This document shows positions 9,731 through 22,900 of a stretch of DNA of 51,431 nucleotides, piece after piece. The DNA comes from Halanaerobiales bacterium (GTDB taxonomy: Bacteria; Bacillota; Halanaerobiia; Halanaerobiales; M55B127). Below the pieces are notes generated by a model. The model worked only from the letters and a program-made list of their open reading frames with translations, was not told the DNA's origin and ran no database searches. The DNA is taken from assembly GCA_018334565.1 (NCBI GenBank), contig JAGXLU010000012.1, positions 1-51,431 of the forward strand, given 5' to 3'. A program made the translations under genes and the position numbers. Position 1 is the stretch's first letter, and the number at the start of each line of letters is the position of its first letter.

Positions 9731-10231
9731 TTGGTTAACATTAACACCACCTTATTATGGCAGGTACTCAATTTTTTAGTACTTTTATGGTTATTAAAAA
9801 AATACCTATATGGACCAATTAAGGAGATATTAGATAAAAGAGAAAATACCATTAAAAATGAAATTGCAGAAGCTGAAAAAGAACATGCAGAAGCAATGGA
9901 GTTAAAAGAAGAACACAGAGCCGAACTTAAAAGAGCTAGAGAAAAATCATCTGATATAGTAGATAAGGCCGAGAGAAGGGCAAGAGAACGTTCCAAAGAA
10001 ATTATAACTCAGGCCAAAGTACAGGCTGAAAAAGTAGAAGAAGATAAATTAAAAGAAATAGAACAAGCCAAAGTAGAAGCGAGAAAAGAGATTAGAGATG
10101 ATTTTACTGATATAACTTTATTGGCTGCTGCTCAGATGATTGAAAAAGAGCTTGATCGAAATAAACATGAAGAGTTGATGGCAAAATATATTAATCAGTT
10201 AGATAAAAAAAAGCTGGGTGATGTTCAGTGA
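9731..10231 (+). CDS. atpF: ATP synthase Fo subunit b
   Basis: Subunit b forms the peripheral stalk. It has one N-terminal transmembrane helix (LLWQVLNFLVLLWLLKKYLY) and the typical motif GPIKEILDKRE, then a long charged coiled coil to residue 166. The start is TTG 9731 with GGGAGG 9 bases upstream; no ATG is available at the right place. atpH overlaps its end by 4 bases (GTGA), so the two are coupled. Confidence 0.95.
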   Translation: MVNINTTLLWQVLNFLVLLWLLKKYLYGPIKEILDKRENTIKNEIAEAEKEHAEAMELKEEHRAELKRAREKSSDIVDKAERRARERSKEIITQAKVQAEKVEEDKLKEIEQAKVEARKEIRDDFTDITLLAAAQMIEKELDRNKHEELMAKYINQLDKKKLGDVQ

Positions 10232-10788
10232 AAAAAGATGAAATTGCCCGACAATATAGCAAGGCACTTTTTGAGATTGGAGAAGAGCAAGATATTTTAA
10301 TGGAACTTTATAAAGAGATTAATGAACTTTGGGCAGTTATCAATAAAAATGATAAACTCAAAGAGGCTCTTTTACATCAAAGGGTATTGGTTGAAGAAAA
10401 AAAAGCTGTTTTTAAGACTGTTTTTTCAGATAAATTGACAAAGCAACTTTTCCAATTCATGATGCTTCTTATCGAAAAAAGAAGGATATATTTTATTGAA
10501 AATATAATTAATGAATTTGAAAAGTTAGTCTATAAAAAAGAAAATATAATGATTGCTGAAGTAATAACAGCTGTAGATATGAAACCTGAGATGAAAGAAA
10601 ACCTTCAGGAAAAGTTAGAGGAATATGTCGGTACAAAAATAGAGATGCATAATAAACGTGATTCTGAGATAATAGGTGGAATGATCATAAAGATTGGCGA
10701 TTATCTAATAGATGGTAGTATAAAAAGCAAACTTGAATCCCTTGAAGAAAAGATTAAGAAGATTCCATTACATGAGATAGGGGTGTAA
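10228..10788 (+). CDS. atpH: ATP synthase F1 subunit delta
   Basis: The delta subunit joins the F1 head to the peripheral stalk. The N-terminal six-helix domain begins with IARQYSKALFEI, a conserved opening, and the C-terminal part has the family motif IGGMIIKIGDYLIDGSIKSK. It has 186 residues. The start is GTG 10228 inside the end of atpF. Seven bases separate it from atpA. Confidence 0.95.
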   Translation: MKKDEIARQYSKALFEIGEEQDILMELYKEINELWAVINKNDKLKEALLHQRVLVEEKKAVFKTVFSDKLTKQLFQFMMLLIEKRRIYFIENIINEFEKLVYKKENIMIAEVITAVDMKPEMKENLQEKLEEYVGTKIEMHNKRDSEIIGGMIIKIGDYLIDGSIKSKLESLEEKIKKIPLHEIGV

Positions 10789-10794
10789 TTAAAT

Positions 10795-12339
10795 ATGGAA
10801 CTTAGACCAGAGGAAATAAGTTCGATTATTAAAAAAGAAATTGAAGATTATGATAAAAAGATTGAATCAATAGGAGTAGGAACCGTACTTGACGTAGGGG
10901 ATGGTATCGCTCATGTTTATGGCTTAGAAGATGCCAAATCAAATGAGCTGTTGGAATTTCCTAACAATGTTTATGGAATGGCTTTAAATTTAGAAGAAGA
11001 TAATATTGGTGTGGTATTATTGGGAGATGAAACCAAGATTAGTGAGGGTGATACCGTAAAAAGAACCGGTAATGTAGTAGAGGTACCGGTGGGGGAAGCC
11101 CTTTTAGGCCGTGTTGTAAATCCACTTGGACAGCCGCTGGACGGCAGAGGTGAAATAAAAACTGATCGAACAAGACCGGTAGAAAAAAAAGCACCTGGTG
11201 TAATTGAGAGGCAACCAGTTAAAGAACCGCTGCAAACCGGTTTGAAGGCGATTGACTCTATGGTTCCTATTGGTAGGGGTCAGCGTGAGTTAATAATCGG
11301 AGATCGTCAGACAGGTAAAACAGCAATTGCTGTTGATACAATTATTAATCAAAAAGATGAAGATGTAATCTGTATATATGTTGCAATTGGTCAAAAGCAA
11401 TCAACAGTGGCTCAGATTACTGAGGAATTAAAAGAACGGGGGGCTATGGATTATACAATCGTAATATCAGCATCAGCTTCTAGGCCTGCACCCATAAGAT
11501 ACCTGGCTCCTTATGCAGGATGTGCTATGGGTGAATACTTCATGTATGAAGAAGACAAAGATGTACTTGTTGTCTATGATGATTTATCCAAACATGCGGT
11601 AGCCTATCGTGCAATGTCATTACTATTGAGGAGGCCACCTGGGAGAGAGGCTTATCCCGGTGATGTATTTTATTTACATTCTCGCTTACTGGAGAGGGCA
11701 GCCAAATTAAATGATGAAAGAGGGGCTGGCTCTTTAACAGCTCTACCAATCGTAGAAACCCAGGCTGGAGATGTTTCTGCCTATATTCCAACTAATGTTA
11801 TATCTATAACTGATGGTCAAATATATCTAGAAAGTGAGTTGTTTTTCTCTGGTGTGAGGCCGGCAGTTAATGTTGGTATTTCGGTTTCTCGGGTTGGAGG
11901 TAATGCTCAAATTAAGGCGATGAAGGACATTGCCGGTACCTTAAGGCTTGATCTTTCACAGTATAGAGAACTGGAGGCTTTTGCTCAATTCGGTTCTGAT
12001 CTGGATGAAGCGACACAAAACAAATTGTCTCGAGGAGAAAGAATAGTTGAAGCGCTCAAACAACCCCAGTATTCACCGATGCCGATCGCAGAGCAAATAA
12101 TTGTAATTTATGCGGTGGTAAACGGCTATCTTGATAATATACCTGTTGACAATGTAGAGAGATTTGAAGATGAGCTCTTATCCTTTATAGATACAAACCA
12201 TGCGTATTTAAAAGAAAAAATAAAGGCCGAGGGAAAATTAACCGATGAGATAGAAAACAAATTGATTTCAGTTATAGAAGAATTTGAGGAATCATTCACA
12301 GTCAGAAAAGAAAGTATTGTTCAAACTGAAGAAGGATAA
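10795..12339 (+). CDS. atpA: ATP synthase F1 subunit alpha
   Basis: This is the non-catalytic nucleotide-binding subunit of the F1 hexamer. The P-loop GDRQTGKT is at residues 169-176, and the arginine-finger region with [10 protein letters not shown] is present. At 514 residues it is full length. The N-terminus [12 protein letters not shown] is the usual delta-binding segment. ATG 10795 is close to the preceding GGGGTG. It lies in the canonical order F-H-A-G-D-C. Confidence 0.98.
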   Translation: MELRPEEISSIIKKEIEDYDKKIESIGVGTVLDVGDGIAHVYGLEDAKSNELLEFPNNVYGMALNLEEDNIGVVLLGDETKISEGDTVKRTGNVVEVPVGEALLGRVVNPLGQPLDGRGEIKTDRTRPVEKKAPGVIERQPVKEPLQTGLKAIDSMVPIGRGQRELIIGDRQTGKTAIAVDTIINQKDEDVICIYVAIGQKQSTVAQITEELKERGAMDYTIVISASASRPAPIRYLAPYAGCAMGEYFMYEEDKDVLVVYDDLSKHAVAYRAMSLLLRRPPGREAYPGDVFYLHSRLLERAAKLNDERGAGSLTALPIVETQAGDVSAYIPTNVISITDGQIYLESELFFSGVRPAVNVGISVSRVGGNAQIKAMKDIAGTLRLDLSQYRELEAFAQFGSDLDEATQNKLSRGERIVEALKQPQYSPMPIAEQIIVIYAVVNGYLDNIPVDNVERFEDELLSFIDTNHAYLKEKIKAEGKLTDEIENKLISVIEEFEESFTVRKESIVQTEEG

Positions 12340-12402
12340 GAGAAAAAATTATTAGAATTAATCAATTAAAGGTGAACTGCCTTTAAAATTGAGGTGAATT
12401 TT

Positions 12403-14755
<2,353 letters not shown>

Positions 14756-14757
14756 AA

Positions 14758-15183
14758 ATGGCTCCTAAAAAGAAAATAGTATTAGAAATTATAACACCAG
14801 GGGAAACTGTGTTTAAAGAAAAAGTAAATCTTCTAGAGGCCCCGGCTGTAGATGGGCTTATAGGAATTTTACCAAGACATGCACCTTTGATAACTGCTTT
14901 GAAAACAGGGGTTATCAGGGTTGTTATTAATGATAAAGAAAGATTTATTTCAGTTAGTGAGGGTATTATGGATGTCAAACCTGATCAGGTTAATATAGTG
15001 GCTAGAACTGCTGAACTGCCAGAAAACATAGATCTTGAAAGAGCAAAAGAGGCAAAAGAGCGGGCTGAAGAAAGATTAAAAGAGTCCAGTGCTAAAATTG
15101 ATCATGCGAGAGCTGAAGGTGCTATGGAAAGGGCTATATCAAGGATTAAAGCGGCAGACAAGCACAGCAGTCAATATTATTAA
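14758..15183 (+). CDS. atpC: ATP synthase F1 subunit epsilon
   Basis: Epsilon couples the shaft to the c ring and can inhibit ATP hydrolysis. The N-terminal beta-sandwich has the conserved [26 protein letters not shown] and VSEGIMDV segments; the C-terminal helical hairpin (about 90-141) contains the usual charged [14 protein letters not shown] stretch. The protein has 141 residues. It starts 2 bases after atpD and is the last gene of the operon. Confidence 0.97.
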   Translation: MAPKKKIVLEIITPGETVFKEKVNLLEAPAVDGLIGILPRHAPLITALKTGVIRVVINDKERFISVSEGIMDVKPDQVNIVARTAELPENIDLERAKEAKERAEERLKESSAKIDHARAEGAMERAISRIKAADKHSSQYY

Positions 15184-15195
15184 TATAGATATTTA

Positions 15196-15220
15196 AGTCC
15201 CAGGTTATGGGGCTTTTTTT
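15196..15220 (+). terminator. Terminator of the atp operon
   Basis: AGTCCCA pairs with TGGGGCT (one G-U pair) around a 5-base loop, followed by seven T. It lies 12 bases after the atpC stop codon. Confidence 0.8.
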
Positions 15221-15298
15221 CTTATGCTCAGTTACTGATTAGTATTTATATAATAGTTTTTTAGGCTAAAATAAGAGGATTATTAGCAACCACATTTG

Positions 15299-15327
15299 TT
15301 GAAAAAAAACAAAAATTATGATATTCT
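15299..15327 (+). promoter_or_regulatory. Candidate promoter of murA
   Basis: TTGAAA (15299-15304) and TATTCT (15322-15327) are separated by 17 bases, in the 240-base gap between the atp terminator and murA. It would give a leader of about 90 nt. Confidence 0.5.
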
Positions 15328-15423
15328 AACTAAGAATGTATAAGCCTTGAATGCAGGTGTTTTGAATTATATATAGAATTTATTATATAGAGATTTTTTT
15401 CAGTAATGAAAGGAGCATATAAA

Positions 15424-16671
15424 TTGTCCAAATTTATTGTTAACGGAGGTAACTCTTTAGAAGGTTTGGTTAAAATAAATGGTGCAAAAAATGCTGCTTT
15501 ACCTATAATAGCAGCAACTTTATTAGCAGATACACCCAGTAATTTGAAAGATATTCCAATATTGAGAGATGTTACTAATTTATGTGAAATAATAAGAAGG
15601 ATGGGCGCCGATGTTAAACAGAGCGGACATTCGGTTGAAATAGATCCTAGAAGTTTAAATACTTATGAGACAGATAAAGAGCTAGCTAAAAAATTGAGGG
15701 CATCCTACTATATTTTAGGAGTAATGCTCGCTAAAAATGGGGAGGCCAGGACCTCTTTACCAGGGGGTTGTAATATTGGCAATAGGCCGATCGATTTACA
15801 CCTGAAGGGTTTTAAGGCTTTAGGAGCAGATGTGTCATTAAACCATGGAATTGTTGAGCTTAAGGCCAATAAATTAATAGGAGATAAAATATATCTTGAC
15901 TATCCCAGTGTAGGTGCATCTATCAATATTATGTTAGCTGCCAGTATGGCAGAAGGTAAGACTATAATAGAAAATGCTGCTCGTGAACCAGAACTAGTTG
16001 ATTTAGCTAATTTCTTAACTGTAATGGGAGCTAAGATAAAGGGAGCTGGTACTGATATAATTAAGATCGAAGGAGTTGATAGTTTAGAAGGTCGGGAACA
16101 CAGAATTATCCCGGATCGCATTGAGGCAGGTACATTTATGATTGCTGCTGCCTTGACAAGGGGGGATGTGTTTGTTAAAAATGTTTTAACTGAACACATC
16201 AAATCCCTGATAGCAAAATTGCATGAGATGGGTTTAGAAATAAAGGAGGAGATCTCTGGAGTAAGGGTAAGCGGTAATGGGAGATTGGATTCAGTCGATG
16301 TCAAAACACTTCCCTATCCTGGTTTTCCAACTGATCTTCAGTCACAGATCATGGTCCTATTAACACAAACTGATGGTACGAGCATTATTAAAGAAACAGT
16401 TTGGGAAAATAGGTTTATGCATGTAGATGAATTAAAAAGGATGGGTGCAGATATAACTATAGATGGTCACAGTGCCCTTATCAGAGCCAGTAATTTATCT
16501 GGAGCCGAAGTAACGGTTACTGATTTAAGGGCAGGTGCTGCTCTGGTTCTTGCGGCTCTGATTGGAGAGGGCAGTTCAGAGATTAGAAAAATTCATCATG
16601 TAGAAAGAGGGTATGAAGGCATAGAAGAAAAATTATATGGACTGGGAGCCGATATCAAAAGAGTCGAATAG
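15424..16671 (+). CDS. murA: UDP-N-acetylglucosamine 1-carboxyvinyltransferase
   Basis: MurA transfers enolpyruvate from PEP to UDP-GlcNAc, the first committed step of peptidoglycan synthesis. Lys22-Asn23 (NGAKNAALP) and the active-site Cys116 in GGCNIGNRPID are in place, so the fosfomycin target cysteine is present. I chose TTG 15424, which follows AAAGGAGC at 8 bases and gives the usual start SKFIVNGG; the ATG at 15406 lies before that site. The protein has 415 residues. In Bacillus and Clostridia murA also follows atpC, often before sporulation genes and mbl; here only mreB follows. Confidence 0.97.
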   Translation: MSKFIVNGGNSLEGLVKINGAKNAALPIIAATLLADTPSNLKDIPILRDVTNLCEIIRRMGADVKQSGHSVEIDPRSLNTYETDKELAKKLRASYYILGVMLAKNGEARTSLPGGCNIGNRPIDLHLKGFKALGADVSLNHGIVELKANKLIGDKIYLDYPSVGASINIMLAASMAEGKTIIENAAREPELVDLANFLTVMGAKIKGAGTDIIKIEGVDSLEGREHRIIPDRIEAGTFMIAAALTRGDVFVKNVLTEHIKSLIAKLHEMGLEIKEEISGVRVSGNGRLDSVDVKTLPYPGFPTDLQSQIMVLLTQTDGTSIIKETVWENRFMHVDELKRMGADITIDGHSALIRASNLSGAEVTVTDLRAGAALVLAALIGEGSSEIRKIHHVERGYEGIEEKLYGLGADIKRVE

Positions 16672-17055
16672 GCAAAAAATATTTAAAATCCTGGGTCTTA
16701 GGTCTTAAATTTTGGGATTTTAATTTTTAACAAATTACAATCAAATAAAGAGCTAGTTGAAATATTGGCTAAACTGATAAAGATTCAGGAAGACTTAGTA
16801 CAAGAGCAATCTACAGATCGATATATCTCCATTCCTATTTTTTTAATCTCTATTTATATTTTCTGCTTTGTAATTTAATATAAATTGCAGCTGCTGTGGT
16901 CTGTATCTTGGTATTGTACTAAGTTTTTATATTTAAAATATATGTAAAATTAGATATAAAAAGATTTTTCATATAAATTAACAAAATATGGTTAAATATA
17001 TTTTTGATTTATATAAACAAAAATTTTTAAACTGCATAAGGAGGTAAATTAATTT
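16672..17055. other. 384-base gap between murA and mreB
   Basis: A weak stem AAAATCC/GGATTTT (16685-16691 and 16715-16721, long loop) followed by T-rich sequence may end the murA transcript. A short open frame lies at 16765-16878 (see separate entry). From 16880 to 17038 the sequence is very AT-rich with no convincing paired promoter boxes, and AAGGAGG at 17038-17044 is the mreB ribosome-binding site. In related Firmicutes spoIID and spoIIID commonly occupy this slot; nothing like them is seen. Confidence 0.6.
16765..16878 (+). CDS. Possible small membrane protein or gene remnant
   Basis: The frame ending at TAA 16876-16878 is open from 16702 and reads like a real peptide: an amphipathic charged helix (KELVEILAKLIKIQEDLVQE) followed by a hydrophobic segment (ISIPIFLISIYIFCFVI). 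The only reasonable start I see is TTG 16765, which gives 37 residues; the ribosome-binding site is poor (AAAGAG about 12 bases upstream). The open frame extends further upstream without a good start, so it could be the 3' remnant of a larger gene. I do not recognise the family. It is weakly supported. Confidence 0.3.
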   Translation: MAKLIKIQEDLVQEQSTDRYISIPIFLISIYIFCFVI

Positions 17056-18072
17056 ATGGGGTTGTCAAAAAAAATAGGAATTGATCTAGGCACGGCTAAT
17101 ATATTGATATATGAAAAGGGTAAAGGTATAGTAATACAGGAGCCATCTGTTGTGGCTATTGACAAAAACAACGATAAAGTATTGGCTGTAGGTAAAGAGG
17201 CAAGAAGAATGTTAGGCCGTACCCCAGGTAATATTATAGCTACAAGGCCTTTAAAAGATGGTGTTATTGCTGATTTTGAAGTAACGGAGTTAATGCTAAA
17301 ACATTTTATTTCTAAAGTTGTAAAACAGAGATTTTTATTTAAACCGACGATCATGATCTGTATTCCAGAAGGGATTACCGGTGTGGAGAAAAGGGCCGTC
17401 ATGGACGCTGCTTCCCAGGTTGGTTCCCGGAACACATATCTTATTGAAGAACCGTTAGCTGCTGCAATTGGTTCTGGTCTAAAAATAGAAGAACCGGACG
17501 GCAGTATGATTATAGATATAGGTGGGGGTACAACTGAAATTGCCGTAATATCTATGGGTGGGATTGTAGTAAGTGAATCTTTAAGGATTGGTGGAGACAA
17601 ATTCGATGAAGCCCTCGTGCGCTATATAAGGAATAAATATAATATGGTGATTGGTGAGAAAACAGCTGAAGAAGTAAAAATGGAAATTGGATCAGCCTGG
17701 ATAGATGGAGAAAGCAGAGAATATGAGATGAGGGGCAGAAATTTGATGACTGGTATGCCCAAAAATCTCACCATCAGTTCCATGGAGACTGTGGAGGCTT
17801 TTAAAGAAAATATTACTACTATAATAGAAAGCGTAAGACATGTATTAGAACAAACCCCACCCGAGTTATCTTCAGATATTATGGACAAGGGAGTTGTACT
17901 AACTGGGGGAGGTTCTTTACTACATGGTTTGGATACTTTAATATCTAAAGAGACACAAATTCCTGTTTTTCCCGCCGAGTCACCTTTATCCTGTGTGGCA
18001 GAGGGAACAGGTATTGCATTAGAAGAACTTGAGAACTTAAAAGACATTTTAACTTCCAGTGATATGTTGTAA
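17056..18072 (+). CDS. mreB: Rod-shape protein MreB/Mbl (bacterial actin)
   Basis: This actin-like ATPase polymerises under the inner membrane and guides cell-wall elongation. The phosphate 1 loop GIDLGTANILIY, the phosphate 2 loop DIGGGTTEIAVI and the adenosine motif VLTGGGSLLHG are all present in 338 residues. Segments such as RRMLGRTPGNI and LEQTPPELSSDIMDKGVVLTGG resemble Mbl as much as MreB, which fits the usual atpC-murA-mbl order. No mreC or mreD follows, as is common for the Mbl copy. AAGGAGG is 11 bases upstream of ATG 17056. Confidence 0.93.
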   Translation: MGLSKKIGIDLGTANILIYEKGKGIVIQEPSVVAIDKNNDKVLAVGKEARRMLGRTPGNIIATRPLKDGVIADFEVTELMLKHFISKVVKQRFLFKPTIMICIPEGITGVEKRAVMDAASQVGSRNTYLIEEPLAAAIGSGLKIEEPDGSMIIDIGGGTTEIAVISMGGIVVSESLRIGGDKFDEALVRYIRNKYNMVIGEKTAEEVKMEIGSAWIDGESREYEMRGRNLMTGMPKNLTISSMETVEAFKENITTIIESVRHVLEQTPPELSSDIMDKGVVLTGGGSLLHGLDTLISKETQIPVFPAESPLSCVAEGTGIALEELENLKDILTSSDML

Positions 18073-18102
18073 AAGTAAATAAATCGGAAGGGATTTGATA
18101 AT

Positions 18103-19914
18103 TTGAATAGATATATAAAAACCTTATTTGTTATATTATTATTTCTAACAATTTTAAGTACTAATGTTTTAGCAGAAAATCCCTCGATAATTTCAATTGA
18201 TAAACTGCAGCCCGGACAGAAAGGTATTGCTAAAACTGTGTTTGCAGGTACAGAGATAGAAGAGTTCCCAGTAGAAGTTGTTAATATTGTTAAAGGACAG
18301 AGGATTGAATCTAATTTGATATTAATCAAGGCCTTTGGTGATATAATTGACAAGATAGGCGGAATTGCTTCTGGAATGAGTGGAAGTCCGGTATATATAG
18401 AGGGGAAACTAGCTGGAGCAATTAGTTACAAATGGGAGAATTCAGAGCATAAATATGCCCTGGTTACCCCGATTCAGGAAATGTTAGATTTAAAAAAGCA
18501 AGGAAAAGATCTATCTTTTTATGATGAATTAAATACGGTACAGACACCTATCATGGTGGCTGGATTAAGTGGAAGATCGCTTGATAATTTAAAAGATGGC
18601 TTAGCTATAAAAGATAGCCGTATTATTAGTGGTTTGAGTGCAAGCCACCATCTTAATACCAATGAAGATTTTAAGTTTAAAGCAGGTAGTGCTATTGCTG
18701 TTCAACTAATAAGAGGTGACGTGAGTGTTGCTTCTATTGGTACAGTCACACTTGTTGATAAGGGTTATGTATATGCTTTTGGCCATCCATTTTTAAATAA
18801 AGGAGAAAGTAATTATTTGATGAGTGGTGCTTATATTGATGCCATCATCCCCAGCCAAAGTCAGCCGTTTAAAGTTGGTAGTCCTCTTGATGAGCTGCTG
18901 GGAATTGTTCAAAGTGATAGAAATGCAGGTATTTTGGGAAGAATAGATCAATTTCCTAATATCATACCGCTGACAGTTGAGGTTAAAGATAATAGCTTAA
19001 AAACGAGTCGCGTAGTTAGAACTCAAATTGTTAATGATGAAAAAATGTTAAGAGAGTTAGGCAGCAGTGTTATTTTAGAGTCTATAGATAGCACATTAGA
19101 CAGGATAGGTGAAGGAACTTCTAAGGTTAATATTGCTGTTACAGGTTCAAATCTTCCGGAAGGAAAGATAGAAAAAGAAAATATGTATTACAGTAATAAT
19201 GATATTGCTGTAGCAACTCTTATTGATTATAATAGGTTGATGGATTTAATTGTACGAAATTCGTTTAAAGAAATAAATATATTTGATATCAAGGTAAATA
19301 TAGAGGTAGATAAAACCGATGATATTGCTTTAATAGAAGAGGCAGAAATATTAGATAAAGATATTTATCCTGGTGACACTTTATATCTAAAGTTAGTTCT
19401 CAGGCCATATCGAGCAAATGCAATCAGCAGAGAATTATCAATAGAGATACCTGAAGATATAAATATTGGAATGGCTACACTAACTTTGAGTGCTGGTTAT
19501 GGTAATTTACTTGATAGCAGAGACAATCAAGAAGAAGAGAATGATATGAACCGGGCTGTTATCGAAGGTTATAAAAGTTTTGAAGAGTTAATTGAAGATT
19601 ATTTAGAAGCACCTATGAATAATGAAATAACATTACAGGTTTACCCGGCTTTTATTTCACAAGATCAGGCTGGAATTGAAGAAAAAGCAGAGGGCTCTGA
19701 AGTAGAAGATTCTAACGATGTTCAAGAAAAAGAAACTGACACCGGTGATGATCAGTCAGAAGCTGCTGAGCCAGAGGAAAAGCCTGAAATTAAAAAGAAA
19801 ATCTATACGGATTATGTTTTAGAAGGCAGTTTGGCCCTTGATTTTGAGGTTAAAGAGAAACCGGACAATGAGAAAGAGACTAAGACTAATCTACCAAAAC
19901 TTAGTAAGGAATGA
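18103..19914 (+). CDS. Exported SpoIVB/S55-domain protein, likely serine peptidase
   Basis: A signal peptide (about 1-24, ending VLAEN) leads into a domain with GIASGMSGSPVYIEG; Ser95 within GMSGSP matches the catalytic serine motif of SpoIVB (MEROPS S55). A His-containing motif YAFGHPFL with His228 resembles the SpoIVB catalytic histidine region, but it lies after the serine motif, opposite to the order I recall for SpoIVB. The middle (about 360-480) looks beta-rich and the C-terminal part (about 525-565) is a Glu/Asp-rich linker followed by a short conserved-looking end. The start is TTG 18103 with GGAAGGG upstream. It begins the envelope cluster directly before TamB and BamA, so a role in envelope quality control or processing, not sporulation, is inferred. 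Confidence 0.72.
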   Translation: MNRYIKTLFVILLFLTILSTNVLAENPSIISIDKLQPGQKGIAKTVFAGTEIEEFPVEVVNIVKGQRIESNLILIKAFGDIIDKIGGIASGMSGSPVYIEGKLAGAISYKWENSEHKYALVTPIQEMLDLKKQGKDLSFYDELNTVQTPIMVAGLSGRSLDNLKDGLAIKDSRIISGLSASHHLNTNEDFKFKAGSAIAVQLIRGDVSVASIGTVTLVDKGYVYAFGHPFLNKGESNYLMSGAYIDAIIPSQSQPFKVGSPLDELLGIVQSDRNAGILGRIDQFPNIIPLTVEVKDNSLKTSRVVRTQIVNDEKMLRELGSSVILESIDSTLDRIGEGTSKVNIAVTGSNLPEGKIEKENMYYSNNDIAVATLIDYNRLMDLIVRNSFKEINIFDIKVNIEVDKTDDIALIEEAEILDKDIYPGDTLYLKLVLRPYRANAISRELSIEIPEDINIGMATLTLSAGYGNLLDSRDNQEEENDMNRAVIEGYKSFEELIEDYLEAPMNNEITLQVYPAFISQDQAGIEEKAEGSEVEDSNDVQEKETDTGDDQSEAAEPEEKPEIKKKIYTDYVLEGSLALDFEVKEKPDNEKETKTNLPKLSKE

Positions 19915-19967
19915 TGTAAATGTAATAATACGGCTTTTAATATTTTTAAGAGAGCTGGAGGATATAT

Positions 19968-22900
19968 ATGAAATATAGAAATATTTTAATACTAACTTTA
20001 ACAATATTAATCCTCGCTGCAGGTTATTTTTTCTATAGAGATTTCACTCTTGACCCTCAAAATACAATTGTAAGGTATCTTGAAGAAGAGAGTGGATATG
20101 AGATAGTATATTCAAAAGTTAATCTATGGCCTCTTAATCAGATAAAAATAGAGGATCTTATTATAAATGGGGATAATTTTAAACTTACAGCCCAAAAAGT
20201 AAGGATGGGTTATTCGGTGTTTGATTATCTGGTCAACTCAGAAAAGGCCGCCAAAATTATCAAGAATGTTTATCTTGAGAAACCAGAGCTTATCTATGAA
20301 TCAAAAAAACAAAGACAAAGTGAGCAGTTATCTTTTATGGAGATCAAAGATATTGTATTTAATCAAACAGATCAGTTATATGTTGATATTAAAGATGGTA
20401 AAATTAATTTAGTATTTGCAGATAATCTTTACCAGGTTAATTCTCTAAACTCAGCAATGAAAATTGACAGTGGGCGAAAACATATTGTAGTTGAAGTAAA
20501 AAAAGGTTTTGATCTTAAAGGCCCGCTTTATGATCAATTTGAATTGGAGAAAATCACTACAGATAATTTTAAGATCTCAGCTGAATTGAATAATGAAAGC
20601 TGGGATTTATACTTTAAAAATAGAGAACTAAATATTTCTGAATTTGATGTTCTGATTACAGATTTTATAAAAAAAGAAATTCCAGATTATCTAATAGATG
20701 ATATTCAAGGATCAGCCAGCCTTGATTTTCATTTGACAGGATGGAAAGAAGAGATTCTGAATTATCAATCTAATATCAAAATAAAGGATACTCAATTTAA
20801 CTTAAAACTGAAGTCGGATTCTGCTCAAAAGAATGTTAAGCTGCCGGAGGTATCTCTTTATTTAGATTCTAAACAGGATAAGATTTTTTTGGAAAATTTA
20901 GACCTGTATTTAGATGATGTGGGATATAATTTTGAGGCTGTTTATGATCTTAAAGATGAACGCTACAGTGGCAAATTAACCAGTAATGATTTTAAAATAG
21001 ATAGTAACTATTTGAATAATTTTTTAAAAAAAGAGTTAGCATATAGTTTTTCTGCAGAAGGTGAATTTAAGGCAGATTTTGATGGAGATTTTAGTGATAT
21101 AAATATTATTTCTGAAATCAACCTTGATCAGCTGAAGGTTATGGAACATCGATTTAAAGATGTTTCGGCTGAGCTACGCTATTTACAAAATAGTGTTTAT
21201 CTTGATCAGTTGAATTTAAAAGCCTTTTCAGGAGCCAGCCTTGAATTAGCGGGGTTATACCAGATTACAGATGGTTATTATCATATGGACATTAAGGCTG
21301 AAGGTATCCAGCCTGGTATATATTATAATGACAAAATTATACGGGATCTCATTTCTGATAATCAATATAATTTTAAACAATATTTGGGAGGAGAGCTGGA
21401 TTTCAATCTCAGGACTACTGGTTCGAACAGGACAAAAACATATATTGCAGAGGCTGAATTTAGTTTTTATCCAGATCAGTCCAATATACTGAGTAAAAAT
21501 GGAGTTAATCAATTAAACAGTCACTTATTATATACTGATAAAAAAATATATATTGAGGATGGTAAGATAAATTTTTTAAAAGAGGAATTGAATTTATTCG
21601 GAGAAATAGATTTAAAAGAGGACAGTATTTGTGTTAAACTAGAAGGCGAAGGGGTGGAGCTTGATCCTCTTAATGACCATTTTGAATTAACATTAGATGG
21701 GAAAAATGAAATAGATATTAGTGCTGTGATAGAGGGAGAACTAAATAATCCTCTAATCAAAGGAGAAATTGCAAGCAGTCGTCTAAGCTATCAAGATTAT
21801 GAGGTTAAAGAACTCTTATTAGATTTTTCTTATTTAGAGAAAAAAATAAATGTAAAAGATCTAAGTTTTAATATTGAAGGTGAGAAAATTACAGGCATGG
21901 GTAGTTTAGATCTTGCCGATAATTTAAAATTAACAGATTCAACCGTTGATCTATCACTAAAGACAACTATTATTAACTATGATAAATTACAAAAATTCAT
22001 AAATTTTGACCTACCGCTTACAGGTGGATTTCAAGTTAATTTACAACTGGCAGGCATAATAAATGATTTAAAAGCAGAAGGCCATATTATTTCAGAAAAT
22101 ACTCAAATTGAAATTGATAAAAAAATATATAAGTTAGATCAATTAAAAACAGACATCTGTTGGTTTTTAAAAGAAAATCTATTTGAATTAAAAAACGGTC
22201 TTATAATAAAAGATAATATTAATCTTATTGTTGAAGGTATTTATCAAGAAAATAATATTGATTTAGATTTCAAAGCTAATAATTTTAATATAGCTTTACT
22301 AGAATTAGACAATAATGCTAGGGGAATTTTTGTTATAGAAGGCAAAGTAGATGGTAATATTAGCGATCCAGAAATTAAGATGAGTTTTTTATCAGATGAT
22401 TTCAATTATAATAGACTAATGGCTGATAAATTTTCTGGCCAAATAACCTATAATGATGATACAATAAGATTTAAGGATATTGAGGCTAAAAGTGATTCTT
22501 CGATTTATAATATCACAGGTATGATTTCTAATTTAAGTGAAGAGCAAAATTTGAATATGGCGATACATACTGACAGAGGTCATCTGAGAGATATATTAAA
22601 TATTGTAGATTATGACATTCCATATGATCTGGAATATGCAATCAGTGGTAATTTAAAGTTGGGTGGAAGCATTGAAGATCCCAAAGCAGAGATAAGACTA
22701 TCAGTTTTTAGTAATCAAGTAGATCTCTTAGATATTGAAGGTGAGATAGGGAAGAAAATCGATTTAAAAATGACGGGACGCGAACTTCCCTTAAGTCTGT
22801 TCAAATTACCAGATTCCATCGATTATGATATTCAGTATCAGGGTGATCTCAACTTTAAGGCAGAAATGCACGGGACAAGAAAGGATTATGAAATTAGTCT

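Noticed and set aside
17049-18353. Two long minus-strand open frames opposite mreB and the S55 gene (183 and 243 residues)
   Set aside because: They lie fully antisense to genes with clear motifs, have Ser/Ile/Pro-rich low-quality sequence and no ribosome-binding sites.
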